A stretch of 64,000 bases of DNA from assembly GCA_964389685.1 (NCBI GenBank), contig CAYMFM010000016.1, positions 1-64,000 of the forward strand. The letters are read 5' to 3'. This DNA comes from G020353115 sp964389685. Lineage in GTDB: Bacteria; Bacteroidota; Bacteroidia; Bacteroidales; VadinHA17. Below the pieces are notes generated by a model, which worked only from the letters and a program-made list of their open reading frames with translations, was not told the DNA's origin and did no database searches. Shown here one piece after another: positions 34,852-44,523 of this stretch. The position numbers and the translations under genes were made by a program. Each line of letters opens with the position of its first letter. The stretch's first letter is position 1.

Positions 34852-36036
34852 TCAGAGTGCTTCGAGAACCATGGCAGATGCACCGCCACCTCCATTGCAC
34901 AGGGCAGCCACGCCATATTTTCCGCCATTTTGTTTCAGCACATGGATCAATGTAACCACGATCCGTGCACCTGTTGCTCCGATGGGGTGTCCGAGTGACA
35001 CTCCTCCCCCATTCACGTTCACGATTGCCGGATCCAGTTTCAGGTCTTTCAGTGCAACCAGGGAAACAACGGCGAATGCTTCATTGATTTCATAATAATC
35101 GATATCAGCGGCTGCAAGCCCTGCACGCTCAATGGCGATGGGTATCGCTTTGGCAGGTGCTGTGGTAAACCATTCGGGAGCCAGGGCGGCATCGCCATGA
35201 GCCATGATCCTTGCCAGCGGTTTAATCCCGTTTTTTTCAGCCACGGTTTTCTCCATTAAGACAACAGCAGCTGCTCCATCGTTTATGGTGGATGCATTGG
35301 CAGCTGTCACTGTTCCCTCTTTCTCAAACACCGGTCTGAGTGCGGGTATCCTGTCAAAACTGGTTTTTGTATACTCTTCATCTTTATCCATGATCAATGG
35401 ATCTCCTTTTCTCTGGGGAATTTCGATGGGAAGTATTTCCTCGCTAAATTTTCCAGCGTCTGTTGCCTGCGCGGAACGGGTATAGGATTGGATTGTAAAC
35501 TCATCCTGTTCTTCCCGGCTGATTTTATATTCACGTGCACAAAGCTCCGCTGCATTTCCCATATGATAGTCGTTGTACACATCCCAAAGTCCATCCTTGA
35601 TCATTCCATCCACAACCTGGGAGTGTCCGAGTTTCATACCGTTTCGCATTGCCGGCAGATAGTGGGGAGCATTTGACATGCTTTCCATTCCACCGGCAAC
35701 GATTACGTTATTATGACCGTTCAGAATGGTTTGAGCCCCAATGATAATGGATTTCATGCCCGATGCACATACCTTGTTAATGGTGGTACAGGGGACTGTT
35801 TCGGGAATACCGGCAAAGAGGGATGCCTGGCGTGCCGGTGCCTGGCCGAGATTTGCTGATAAGACGTTTCCCATATAGACCTCATCCACAAGTTCTCCGG
35901 AAACACCTGCCCGTTTAAGGGCTTCCCTGATTACAAAACCACCCAACCGGGTTGCGCTGAAGCCGGCAAGTGAACCTCCCAGACTTCCAATCGGAGTACG
36001 TACAGCTGAAACAATATACACTTCTTTTTTATCCAT
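34852..36036 (-). CDS. Acetyl-CoA C-acetyltransferase (thiolase)
   Basis: The 394-residue enzyme condenses or cleaves acyl-CoA thioesters. All thiolase signatures are present: VRTPIGSLGGSLAGFSATRL, the active-site cysteine in TTINKVCASGMKSIIIGAQ (about residue 88), GGMESMSNAPHYLP, NEAFAVVS (His-containing partner region VNVNGGGVSLGHPIGATGAR), and the C-terminal GVAALCNGGGGASAMVLE with the second catalytic cysteine. Length is normal. It is the first gene of the unit with the two fused dehydratases, which suggests an acyl-CoA-linked pathway of branched or dicarboxylic acids; this is inference. Confidence 0.95.
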   Translation of the reverse strand: MDKKEVYIVSAVRTPIGSLGGSLAGFSATRLGGFVIREALKRAGVSGELVDEVYMGNVLSANLGQAPARQASLFAGIPETVPCTTINKVCASGMKSIIIGAQTILNGHNNVIVAGGMESMSNAPHYLPAMRNGMKLGHSQVVDGMIKDGLWDVYNDYHMGNAAELCAREYKISREEQDEFTIQSYTRSAQATDAGKFSEEILPIEIPQRKGDPLIMDKDEEYTKTSFDRIPALRPVFEKEGTVTAANASTINDGAAAVVLMEKTVAEKNGIKPLARIMAHGDAALAPEWFTTAPAKAIPIAIERAGLAAADIDYYEINEAFAVVSLVALKDLKLDPAIVNVNGGGVSLGHPIGATGARIVVTLIHVLKQNGGKYGVAALCNGGGGASAMVLEAL

Positions 36037-36096
36037 AATGATCAGTATTGGTTTAGCAATAAATATATAAAATATAAATCAAAAACCTTCCCTATT

Positions 36097-36858
36097 TCAA
36101 CAGTGAAATGACAGGGTATCATATGCCATTGTAACACCTTCTGGGAGTTCCTTCACCAATTCAGCATGCAATCCAAACTGGTGGCTGATGTGGGTAATGA
36201 ATGCTTTTTCGGGAGAGATCAGACGGATCAGTTTTTCGGCCTCTTCCAGGTTGAAATGTGTCAGGTGTTTCTCTTTTCTAAGTGCATTTACTACCAGATA
36301 GCGTGATCCTTTTACCTTCGCGATCTCTTGATCGGAGATATAACTTGCATCGGTAATGTAGGTAAAGTCTTTGATTCTGAAACCAAAGATCGGAAGCCGG
36401 TAATGATACACCCGAATTGGAATGATTTCAACTCCATTCACCAGGAATGGTTTGTTTTCAATTGAGTGCAGATTGATGCGGGGAATTCCCGGGTATTTAT
36501 AATCTGCAAAAACATAGGCAAATTCCCGTTTTATGGCTAACTGAACCCGTTCTTCGGCATAAATATCCATTGGTTTCCGGTTGATGAAATTGAATGCCCG
36601 GATGTCATCCATCCCGGCAACATGATCTTTGTGTTCATGGGTGAGCAGGATGGCATCCAGCTGTTGCACCCCGGCACGCAGCATCTGTTGCCTGAAATCG
36701 GGGCCGGAATCGATAGCCATGGTCAGATCATCCACCTCCACAAGGATCGAACAACGCAACCTCGTATCGCGCGGATCCTTTGATTGACAAACCTTACAGC
36801 GACAAGCTATAACCGGTATTCCCTGGGAAGTTCCTGTGCCTAAAAAAGTGACTTTCAA
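36097..36858 (-). CDS. MBL-fold metallohydrolase (PhnP-like)
   Basis: The 253-residue protein has MKVTFLGTGTSQGIPVIACR, a cysteine cluster CRCKVC that binds structural zinc in PhnP relatives, DSGPDFRQQMLRAG, the metal motif LLTHEHKDHVAGMDD, YITDASYISDQE and HISHQFGLHAEL. PhnP-type enzymes are cyclic phosphodiesterases. It starts with TTG: no in-frame ATG lies between this codon and the upstream stop, and the family N-terminus begins exactly here. It is divergent from the methyltransferase gene. Confidence 0.88.
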   Translation of the reverse strand: MKVTFLGTGTSQGIPVIACRCKVCQSKDPRDTRLRCSILVEVDDLTMAIDSGPDFRQQMLRAGVQQLDAILLTHEHKDHVAGMDDIRAFNFINRKPMDIYAEERVQLAIKREFAYVFADYKYPGIPRINLHSIENKPFLVNGVEIIPIRVYHYRLPIFGFRIKDFTYITDASYISDQEIAKVKGSRYLVVNALRKEKHLTHFNLEEAEKLIRLISPEKAFITHISHQFGLHAELVKELPEGVTMAYDTLSFHC

Positions 36859-36958
36859 GAGTAACGGTATCTATGATATGATCTTATTTCCTGAATTAAG
36901 AAAAGCACGTATTCGTCTCATGAAGATAGGAAAGATTTTTGAGAATAGCGGTCAATGG

Positions 36959-36989
36959 ATTGCGGTAATGATAAATTCCTCTATTTTTG
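36959..36989 (+). promoter_or_regulatory. Candidate Bacteroidota promoter for the RsmI-like gene
   Basis: ATTG at 36959-36962, a 19-base spacer, and TATTTTTG at 36982-36989 fit the sigma-A pattern TTTG-N19-TAnnTTTG. The start codon follows 15 bases later, implying a very short leader. Confidence 0.45.
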
Positions 36990-37004
36990 CAGAAAGAGAA
37001 AATC

Positions 37005-37709
37005 ATGTGTGGCAGCTTATTTTTAATTCCCGCACCACTGGGTGATTCACCGGTTGAGGCGGTCATTCCTTCTGAAGCCATTGAAAAAATTAAAACACTC
37101 TCCTGCTTTATTGTAGAAAACGAACGGTCTGCACGGCGGTATCTCATCAAACTGGGTACCCACATTCCCATTGACCGGATGGAATTTATGATCCTGGATA
37201 AGAACACTTCACCGGAAGAGAGCGAAACCTATCTGAAGCTTTTAGAAGAGAACAGGAATATTGGGGTCATTACAGAAGCCGGGGTTCCCGGGGTAGCTGA
37301 TCCGGGCGCCACTATTGTAAAGCTTGCCCACCGGAAAGGGGTCAGGGTGGTTCCCCTGGTCGGACCTTCATCCATACTGCTTGCCCTCATGGGATCGGGA
37401 CTGAATGGACAGAACTTCGCTTTTAACGGATACCTGCCCATCCCTTTGAAAGAGCGAATCAGCAGGATAAAACTGCTGGAGGCGAAATCGATGCAGTATT
37501 CCCAGAGCCAGATTTTTATGGAAGCCCCGTACAGGAACCAGAAATTACTCAACGATCTGATCAGCCATTGCCGTCCGGAAACAGACCTTTGTCTTGCAAC
37601 GGATCTTACACTCCCTTCTGAATTCATCAAAACACAAAAGATCAGGGAATGGAAAAAGCAGATTCCCAACATCAATAAACGACCAACAATCTTTATATTG
37701 CAGGGTTGA
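37005..37709 (+). CDS. RsmI-like SAM-dependent methyltransferase (tetrapyrrole methylase family)
   Basis: The 234-residue protein (start 37005) has the tetrapyrrole-methylase fold with the RsmI-like motifs CFIVENERSARRYL, VITEAGVPGVADPGATIVKL and VVPLVGPSSILLALMGSGLN, and EAPYRNQKLLNDL in the C-terminal half. True RsmI 2'-O-methylates C1402 of 16S rRNA and is about 280 residues. This shorter, MCGSLFLIPAPLG-starting type is the common Bacteroidota relative and may have a somewhat different target. It is followed by the propeller gene 77 bases downstream. Confidence 0.85.
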   Translation: MCGSLFLIPAPLGDSPVEAVIPSEAIEKIKTLSCFIVENERSARRYLIKLGTHIPIDRMEFMILDKNTSPEESETYLKLLEENRNIGVITEAGVPGVADPGATIVKLAHRKGVRVVPLVGPSSILLALMGSGLNGQNFAFNGYLPIPLKERISRIKLLEAKSMQYSQSQIFMEAPYRNQKLLNDLISHCRPETDLCLATDLTLPSEFIKTQKIREWKKQIPNINKRPTIFILQG

Positions 37710-37786
37710 TCGGTTTGTTGCATCTTGATGAAAAAAACAAAAATATTTTTATCCTGAATATTGTTAGAAATTTAAATCAGAAACCT

Positions 37787-40700
37787 ATGAAAAATTACCC
37801 AAACAAAAGAAATGCCCGGCTTGGAACGAGCATTGTAACATTAACAATGTTGATGTTTGCAGTTTTTCCAGCCCTATCTCAAAAGCTGGATATGGAGAAG
37901 CTGAAAGACCTTGAACCCAGGAGTATCGGGCCAGCGGGGATGAGTGGCAGGGTTACTGCCATTGATGTTGTTCTCGACAATCCGGCTGTAATGTACATCG
38001 GTACTGCATCGGGGGGATTATGGAAATCAGAAAGCGGTGGTGTGGATTGGGAACCCATTTTTGATGACGAACAGGTTGCCTCAATCGGTGCCCTGGCAAT
38101 CGATCAGAATAATCCGGATGTGATATGGGTAGGTACAGGCGAAGGGAATCCCAGGAACAGCAATACCGGAGGTTATGGTATGTATAAGAGTATTGACGGA
38201 GGGAAGAGCTGGAAATTGATGGGCCTGGAGAAGACACGACACATCCACCGCGTTATCATCCACCCTCAGGATGGGAACACGGTGTATGTCGGAGCTACCG
38301 GATCTCCCTGGGGACCACATCCCGAGCGGGGAGTGTATAAAACCACAGATGGAGGAGAGACCTGGCACCAGGTACTGTTTGTCAACGAATTAACCGGTGT
38401 TGGAGATATGGTTATGGATCCCTCAAACCCCAATAAGCTTTTTGTAAACATGTGGGAACACCAGCGCTGGCCATGGTTTTTTAAATCGGGTGGCTCCGGA
38501 TCCGGACTGCATGTCACGTTTGACGGTGGAAAAACCTGGAAACGCCTGACCGAAGAAGATGGATTGCCGGAAGGCGAACTCGGGAGAATGGGACTGGCAA
38601 TAGCACGGAGTAATCCGAAAATTGTTTATGCCCTGATCGAATCGAAGAAGAATGCATTGTACCGGTCCAATGATGGTGGATTCACCTGGGAAAAAGTTGG
38701 AGAGGAAAACATTGGTGACCGGCCATTCTATTATGCTGAAATATATGTTGATCCAAAAAATGAGAACAGGGTGTACAGTCTCTTCTCACGGGTCAATGTC
38801 AGTGAGGATGGGGGACGAACTTTCCGCAGTTTCATGTCAAGAAACATACACCCCGACCACCATGCCTGGTGGATACATCCCGAAGATCCGGGGTTTATGA
38901 TCAACGGGAATGATGGAGGTATGGCTATAACCCATGACCGGGGAGAGACCTGGTACTTTGTGGCAAACCTGCCCGTCGGACAATTCTACCACATTAATGT
39001 GGACATGGAACAACCCTACCATGTCTTCGGAGGGTTACAGGATAACGGTTCCTGGAGGGGGCCGGGATATACCTGGACCAGTGGTGGAATTATCAATACT
39101 TACTGGGATCAACTCTATGGCGGTGACGGATTCGATGTGGTTCCCGATCAAAGTGACCCGAGGTATTGCTATGCCATGTCGCAACAGGGAAATGTGGGAA
39201 GAATCGATATCCTGACCGGTAAAACGAAAAGCATCAAGCCGGTGCATCCCGAGGGAATTGACCTGCGATTCAACTGGAATGCCGGTATTGCTCACGACCC
39301 GTTTGACAATAAAACCATCTATTTTGGAAGCCAGTTTCTACACAAAAGCACTGACCGGGGTGAAAACTGGACCATCATATCCCCTGATCTGACCACCAAC
39401 GATCCCGAAAAGCAGAAATATGGGGAGAGTGGCGGATTAACCTATGATGTTACGGGTGCAGAGAATCATACCTGTATCATGGCAATTGCCCCCAGTCCGG
39501 TTCAGGAAGGTGTTATATGGGTAGGTACGGATGACGGGAACCTTCAGCTAACACAGGATGGAGGGAAAACCTGGACAAACCTGAATAAGGGGCTGAAGGA
39601 TGTTCCAATGGGAAGCTGGATACCACAAATACACGCATCAAGATACAATGCCGGAGAAGCATTCGTCGTGGTAAACAATTACAGGAGAAACGATTTCTCA
39701 GCCTACCTGTATCATTCCACGGATTTTGGAAAGTCCTGGAAACGGCTGGTAGACAACTCGAAAATCTGGGGTTATGTTCTTTCTTTTGAACAGGATCCCA
39801 TAGAACCAAAGCTGATGTTCCTGGGAACAGAATTCGGAATGTATGTCAGTGTCGATGCAGGACAGGTTTGGACCAAGTGGACCAATGGTTTCCCAACGGT
39901 TTCCACCATGGATATGACCATCCATCCGCGGGAGTATGACCTGGCAATAGGCACATTCGGCCGCTCTGTTTATATCCTGGATGATATTCGTCCCCTGAGG
40001 GAAATTGCCCAAAAAGGGATTAATCTGCTGGATAAGGAGATTCACGTGTTCACTCCCCCGGAGGCAATACTGGCTAATTACAGGAGTTCACCGGGTTACT
40101 ATTCCGCAGGCGACGGTTACTATACCGGTGAAAATCGTCGAAGCGGGGCAATGATCACCTACTCCGTGAAAGAGGGGGAAGCAAGTGAAAATATTCCCGA
40201 TCGCAGATCAGGTTTCAGCAGGTATGGCAGCTTTTATGGATTTGGTGGCGGAGACGAATCCTCGGAACAGAGCAACCTGAAACGGGTAACGATCGAGATA
40301 TCGGATGAAGAGGGAAATGTCATACGGACCCTTACCCAGGTGCCAAAAACCGGGGTGAACCGGGTATACTGGAGTTTGGATAAAAAAGGATACCGTTCCC
40401 CGGGATCTTCAGCACCCCGCTCCGGATCACAGGAAAGAGGAGGGGGAGGCAATGTTCTGCCCGGTATGTATAAAATCAAAATGACCTTTAACGGAGTGTC
40501 TGATTCCACAATGCTCGCAGTAAAAGCTGATCCAAGAACAGAATTTTCAGTGGAAACGGCAAGGAAAAATCAGGAAATTGCCGAAGAACTGATGAAAAAG
40601 ATGGAAACACTTGCCATTGCAATAGACCGCATCAACGAGTGCAAAACCACCATGGCAACCATCAACAGGCAAATACCTCGAAAGCAGACCGATGCGATAA

Positions 40701-41010
40701 AAAACCTGAGGGAGGTTACCAAAGAGGTCCAGGCTTCGTTGAAGGAGATCACCGATGTGATTCTGCCCCGCGAAGATGTTCAGGGAATTTACAGGGATCC
40801 AGACCTGGTTACCAGTAAGATCAGGGGAGTACGCTCCATCGTCAATGAAACGGATCCACTGAACACCACACAGCAATGGTCCATTGAACAGATCGAGCAG
40901 TTGATTGAGCAAACCATGGATAAGATCAACCGGTTCTTTGAAGAGGATTGGGAAAAGTATAAAAGAGCCGTGGAAGAGGCAGAGATCTCATTTTTTAAGG
41001 AGTATGAACC
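37787..41010 (+). CDS. Secreted VPS10/BNR beta-propeller protein, 3' end in a gap
   Basis: At least 1,074 residues are visible from the ATG at 37787, where a signal peptide begins (LTMLMFAVFPALSQ). Repeated Asp-box/BNR motifs (SIDGGKSWKLM, TTDGGETWHQV, SNDGGFTWEKV, STDRGENWTII, TQDGGKTWTNL, STDFGKSWKRL) build a ten-bladed sortilin-like propeller typical of Bacteroidota 'glycosyl hydrolase BNR' or VPS10 proteins. A beta domain with VRTLTQVPKTG-like text (VIRTLTQVPKTGVNRVYWSL) and a C-terminal helical bundle (~905-1074) follow. Family members end shortly after the W-x-x-Y-x-x-x-V-E phrase seen before the gap at 41011-41110, so only a few codons should be lost. The role is unknown; substrate binding or proteolysis support is guessed. 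Confidence 0.9.
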
Positions 41011-41110
41011 NNNNNNNNNNNNNNNNNNNNNNNNNNNNNNNNNNNNNNNNNNNNNNNNNNNNNNNNNNNNNNNNNNNNNNNNNNNNNNNNNNNNNNNNNN
41101 NNNNNNNNNN
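41011..41110. other. Assembly gap (100 N)
   Basis: The placeholder gap hides the C-terminus of the propeller gene. The sequence after it reads TATAAGCATC and shows no recognisable coding continuation. Confidence 0.97.
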
Positions 41111-41234
41111 TATAAGCATCTATGATTACCCGGTTAACATACAGCATCATCAGCATATACCTTCACAGGTAATCTCTTGTATTCCCTGCTAATCATCGGG
41201 AAATAGAAGTTCAATGTCGTTTCTGCTCCTTTTT

Positions 41235-41336
41235 TCATTCTTTTTTCGATTCTGAGTTCTCTTCACAGGCGATGGTCAGGCTAACTAATGTCATGCACAG
41301 TAAAGACAGCAATCGGGTGGCTTTCAGGTTCATCAT
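41235..41336 (-). CDS. Very short lipoprotein-like frame, possibly frameshifted
   Basis: A 33-codon frame encodes a lipoprotein signal (ATRLLSLLCMTLVSLTIAC) and ENSESKKE, then stops. In the next frame the text continues as KRSRNDIELLFPDD before another stop near 41190. A one-base error in the A-rich run near 41225-41240 would join them to about 50 residues. It may be a tiny lipoprotein or a remnant. Confidence 0.4.
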   Translation of the reverse strand: MMNLKATRLLSLLCMTLVSLTIACEENSESKKE

Positions 41337-41350
41337 AATGTGTAATAAAA

Positions 41351-41866
41351 TCAGTCTGGGGATTTGCCCAGATCCAGAAAATAAACATAATATAACAGGG
41401 AGCGGTAGGAACCGGGAAAGGATAATTCAGACGGTATGATCATTTCAGCCGAAGCACCTTCCCTCATGTAGGTTAATCCTTCTTCAACCCCAGCGATCAT
41501 GTGTCCTGTACCCAGGACAAATGTATAGGGTCCATATGTTTCATACGGATTATATGCATCGTATTCTACGGCAACCGCTTCGATGTTGGTAGTCAGCAGC
41601 CTGCCATCCAGGTAGTACCCTTCAAAGTTAATGGTTACGGTATCCCCAATTTCTGCATAGTCACCATAACCTGTCTCAAGGAGTATAAAGTAGAGGCCAC
41701 TCTCGGTGGGTTCAACAGTAATGTTATTTTCTTCCAGGTACTTTTCACGTTCTTTTTTTTCTCTTGCTTCATAGTCGATATCTTCTTCCAGGCATCCCCC
41801 CATCAGAAGGCAAAGAAGAATCAGACTCGATGTAAAAATTCCGGCAGGTTTAGATAAATTTCTCAT
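41351..41866 (-). CDS. FKBP-type peptidyl-prolyl isomerase lipoprotein
   Basis: The 171-residue product has lipobox MGGC (cysteine 25), a charged linker (EDIDYEAREKKEREKYLEEN) and an FKBP domain: VTINFEGYYLDGRLLTTN, YTFVLGTGHMIAGVEEGLTY and MREGASAEMIIPSELSFPG, ending in a YYVYFLDL strand. GldI-type FKBP lipoproteins assist folding of exported proteins for gliding/T9SS; this gene and the next resemble that group. Several canonical FKBP active-site aromatic residues are not obvious, so activity may be weak. It is third in line after the DHH phosphoesterase and the other FKBP gene. Confidence 0.85.
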   Translation of the reverse strand: MRNLSKPAGIFTSSLILLCLLMGGCLEEDIDYEAREKKEREKYLEENNITVEPTESGLYFILLETGYGDYAEIGDTVTINFEGYYLDGRLLTTNIEAVAVEYDAYNPYETYGPYTFVLGTGHMIAGVEEGLTYMREGASAEMIIPSELSFPGSYRSLLYYVYFLDLGKSPD

Positions 41867-42011
41867 AGGTTATTAAGGTAAAAAATGTGTTACATGATTC
41901 CGGGTAACCAAGGCTATGAAATGTAAAAACCCGGCAATCAATTCAAATATTGCTTTAGTCCGCAAATTTCATACCATAAAAAATTCAATTAAACGGGACA
42001 AAGGTATAAAT

Positions 42012-42545
42012 TCATTTGTCAACTGAAAGAACCGTAAGGTCATACACAATAACGGACCTTGCCGGTATTTTATTTTCATCACCAATCAGACCGTATGCCA
42101 GGTGAGGAGGGAGGATGAATCGTGCTTTGTCACCCGATCTCAATAACAGGATCCCTGCATCAAGACCTGGTTCAACCTCTCCTTTTCCAACTACAAATTG
42201 TTTTGGACCGCTTTCATCCGAATGGTAACAAAGGGTACCATCCAGTAAGCTAACGCTATATTCAATGGTTACCCGGGTATTTTTTCGAACCGGTTTGCCG
42301 TTACCCTTCCGGTAAATCATATACCACAAACCGGTTTCTGTCAATTCCATATTCCACCCCCGGCGTTTTATATAATTCTCTATGATCTCCTCATCTTTGC
42401 TGACCAGGTATTGATTTACCCTGACCATCGACTCTTTTTCTTTCCCTGCATGCCGGGAGTTTTTTCTTTCCTCCTGTTGCATACAGGAATATCCAAGTAA
42501 GAGCGTGACAAGAAGGAGTGCGCCGATGCAATATTTCATGATCAT
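42012..42545 (-). CDS. FKBP-type peptidyl-prolyl isomerase lipoprotein (GldI-like)
   Basis: The 177-residue product has lipobox GYSC (cysteine 21), a linker, and an FKBP domain with TRVTIEYSVSLLDGTLCYHS, KQFVVGKGEVEPGLDAGILL, RSGDKARFILPPHLAYGLIG and IPARSVIVYDLTVLSVD. It overlaps the DHH phosphoesterase gene by four bases (ATGA), indicating translational coupling. The pairing of a DHH/NrnA gene with an FKBP lipoprotein of the GldI type is familiar from gliding Bacteroidota. It probably acts in the periplasm on exported proteins. Confidence 0.88.
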   Translation of the reverse strand: MIMKYCIGALLLVTLLLGYSCMQQEERKNSRHAGKEKESMVRVNQYLVSKDEEIIENYIKRRGWNMELTETGLWYMIYRKGNGKPVRKNTRVTIEYSVSLLDGTLCYHSDESGPKQFVVGKGEVEPGLDAGILLLRSGDKARFILPPHLAYGLIGDENKIPARSVIVYDLTVLSVDK

Positions 42546-43567
42546 GGTACAGATAGTTGATCTTCATAATCGGTAAGCAGTTCCTCAAATCGCTGCAGGG
42601 TTTCATCCAGTGTGGCAGGATATTCTCCTCCGGCTGCATTATGATGCCCTCCCCCATGAAAATGTCTTTCGGCAAAGAGGTTAGCCGGGAAGCTTCCCTT
42701 CGACCTGAATGAGATCTTTACATGATCTGTTTTTTCAATAAAGAGAGCTGAGAACCGGATACCATGGATTGACAGGGGCATGTTCACAAATCCCTCGGTA
42801 TCTCCCAGGGTATGGTTAAATTGTTCAAGTTCCTTTTTTGTAAACCAGATATAGGCTGTATGGTATCTCTTCAGGACCACCATTTTCTTATTCAGGGCAA
42901 ACCCTGCAAGTCTCATTCTTTCTTCAGAAAAGTTATTGTAGACCAGGTCGAAAATTCTCTCTTTGTCAATCCCACTCTCCAGTAAATCTGCTGTTACCCG
43001 GAAGGTTTGTCCAAACGAGGAATTGTAGCTGAAACAACCGGTATCTGTCATGATTCCGGTATAAAGACTTTCAGCAACTTCCCGGGTAAGAAAAGGTTTG
43101 ATATCCAATTGGGTAAGCAGAAGGTAGATCAACTCAGCCGTTGAGCTAACCGAAGTTTCACTGATTTCAATGTGGTTGAATTTTTTAGGATTTGGGTGAT
43201 GATCGATCAATATTTTAATGGCGTTTGAAGCCGTGATCAACTCGTTCATTTTTCCCAGTCGTTCAGGGTCATTAAAATCCAGGTTAAAAATAACATCTGC
43301 TTCTTTAATCATCACAGCCGCCCGTTCTTTCTCTCTGGAATAGCGTACAATTTCATCAGCACCCGGCAGCCATCGGAGAAAGGAAGGGAAGTTATTTGGT
43401 GTGATGGCATAAGTCTTGAATCCATGCCGGATAAAGTAGTGATATAAACCCAGCAATGATCCTACCGCATCTCCATCCGGGTTGGTGTGTGTTAATAACA
43501 GGATGCAGGGATTATCGGAAAGATAACCATTAATTTTATTTATCAATTTTTTTGATATACTTTGCAC
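42542..43567 (-). CDS. DHH family phosphoesterase (NrnA-like oligoribonuclease/pAp phosphatase)
   Basis: The 341-residue enzyme degrades short oligoribonucleotides and may dephosphorylate pAp. The DHH metal motifs are in order: LLLTHTNPDGDAVGSLLGLY, ADVIFNLDFNDPERLG, ILIDHHPNPKKFNHIEIS, TGIMTDTGCFSYNSSF. The DHHA1 substrate motif FHGGGHHNAAGG lies near the C-terminus (about residue 310). The start codon is GTG; no ATG is available between it and the preceding stop that would keep the family N-terminus. It heads a transcript with the two FKBP genes. Confidence 0.93.
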   Translation of the reverse strand: MQSISKKLINKINGYLSDNPCILLLTHTNPDGDAVGSLLGLYHYFIRHGFKTYAITPNNFPSFLRWLPGADEIVRYSREKERAAVMIKEADVIFNLDFNDPERLGKMNELITASNAIKILIDHHPNPKKFNHIEISETSVSSTAELIYLLLTQLDIKPFLTREVAESLYTGIMTDTGCFSYNSSFGQTFRVTADLLESGIDKERIFDLVYNNFSEERMRLAGFALNKKMVVLKRYHTAYIWFTKKELEQFNHTLGDTEGFVNMPLSIHGIRFSALFIEKTDHVKISFRSKGSFPANLFAERHFHGGGHHNAAGGEYPATLDETLQRFEELLTDYEDQLSVP

Positions 43568-43676
43568 TCACAAAAAATTTTGAATATTTCCGGTTCTCAA
43601 AGATATAAATTAAACGATTGAATATCAGAACCGGTTTTATTATTCACACTATTAATCTCAACAAAAATAACGGTTT

Positions 43677-44096
43677 ATGAGCGGAAAGATTACGTTTGCC
43701 ATGATAAAACCATATGCAGTAAAGATGGGGTACATTGGTCCCATCCTGGCAATGATAAGTGAAGTTGGATTCAGGATCTCTTCCATAGCGTCCACCAAGC
43801 TGTCCAAGGAGCAGGCAGAAACCTTCTATGCTATCCATAAAAGCAAACCCTTTTATGATGATCTCGTGGAGTTTATGTCATCCGGGGCCATTGTAGCCAT
43901 GATCCTGGAAAAAGAGAATGCTGTGGAAGAATTCCGGAAACTGATAGGGAATACCGATCCGTCAAAAGCAGAAGAGGGTACCATCCGGCAGAAATACGCC
44001 AAGTCGATCCAGAGCAATGCGGTTCACGGGTCTGACAGTGATGAGAATGCCCGGATTGAGTGTGATTTCTTCTTTTCGCAAAAAGAGCGGTATTGA
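43677..44096 (+). CDS. ndk: Nucleoside diphosphate kinase
   Basis: This 139-residue enzyme transfers the gamma-phosphate between nucleotides through a phosphohistidine. The N-terminal ITFAMIKPYAV, the Kpn-type region KPFYDDLVEFMSSG, and the active-site NAVHGSDSDENA (His117) are intact. Length is normal. It is divergent from the DHH gene. After the stop the DNA runs into GATGAGTGATGAGTTGTGAG, one of the tracts seen at many gene ends. Confidence 0.97.
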   Translation: MSGKITFAMIKPYAVKMGYIGPILAMISEVGFRISSIASTKLSKEQAETFYAIHKSKPFYDDLVEFMSSGAIVAMILEKENAVEEFRKLIGNTDPSKAEEGTIRQKYAKSIQSNAVHGSDSDENARIECDFFFSQKERY

Positions 44097-44202
44097 TGAG
44101 TGATGAGTTGTGAGAGGTGAGAGGACTGGGTCCTATTTGCCAGATTTATAGAAATGTACTCAATAACTTAATAACCATTAACTTACTAACCTATTCCCTT
44201 TA

Positions 44203-44493
44203 TTATTTCAACACGATCTCTTTGATGATCTCTTCCCCGGCATGCTCATTCAGCCGGGTACGAATGGTTTCCCGATGAAGGAGCAATTCATTTCGCACAA
44301 CGGATGATGTGAAGTGGACAAACAGCTTGTTATTCCTGATATAGATCTTCTCTGTTCGTCTGGCAATCTCCTTTCCTACAATCTCTTCCCATGAATTGAT
44401 CAGCTGAATTTCGGTTAGCTTCTTATCAATGTTCGACTCCTTCAAATAATCTTTGATAACCTCACCCAGTTTCTGTGTATTGCTTCTTCTCAT
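44203..44493 (-). CDS. DUF721/DciA-like protein
   Basis: The 96-residue protein has the DUF721 layout: an N-terminal helix (NTQKLGEVIKDYLKESN), W-x-x-I-V-G-x-x-I-A-x-x-T (SWEEIVGKEIARRTEKI), then NNKLFVHFTSSVVRNELLL, forming a small KH-like fold. DciA loads the replicative helicase in most bacteria lacking DnaC. It lies 30 bases downstream of recF on the same strand, the usual Bacteroidota arrangement. Confidence 0.9.
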   Translation of the reverse strand: MRRSNTQKLGEVIKDYLKESNIDKKLTEIQLINSWEEIVGKEIARRTEKIYIRNNKLFVHFTSSVVRNELLLHRETIRTRLNEHAGEEIIKEIVLK

Positions 44494-44523
44494 CGTTTCA
44501 GGTTTTTTGTGGTTGTTTCCATG

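Noticed and set aside
36097..36858. Upstream ATG for the PhnP-like gene
   Set aside because: A stop (TAG) lies five codons before the TTG start and no ATG lies between; TTG is the only reasonable start.
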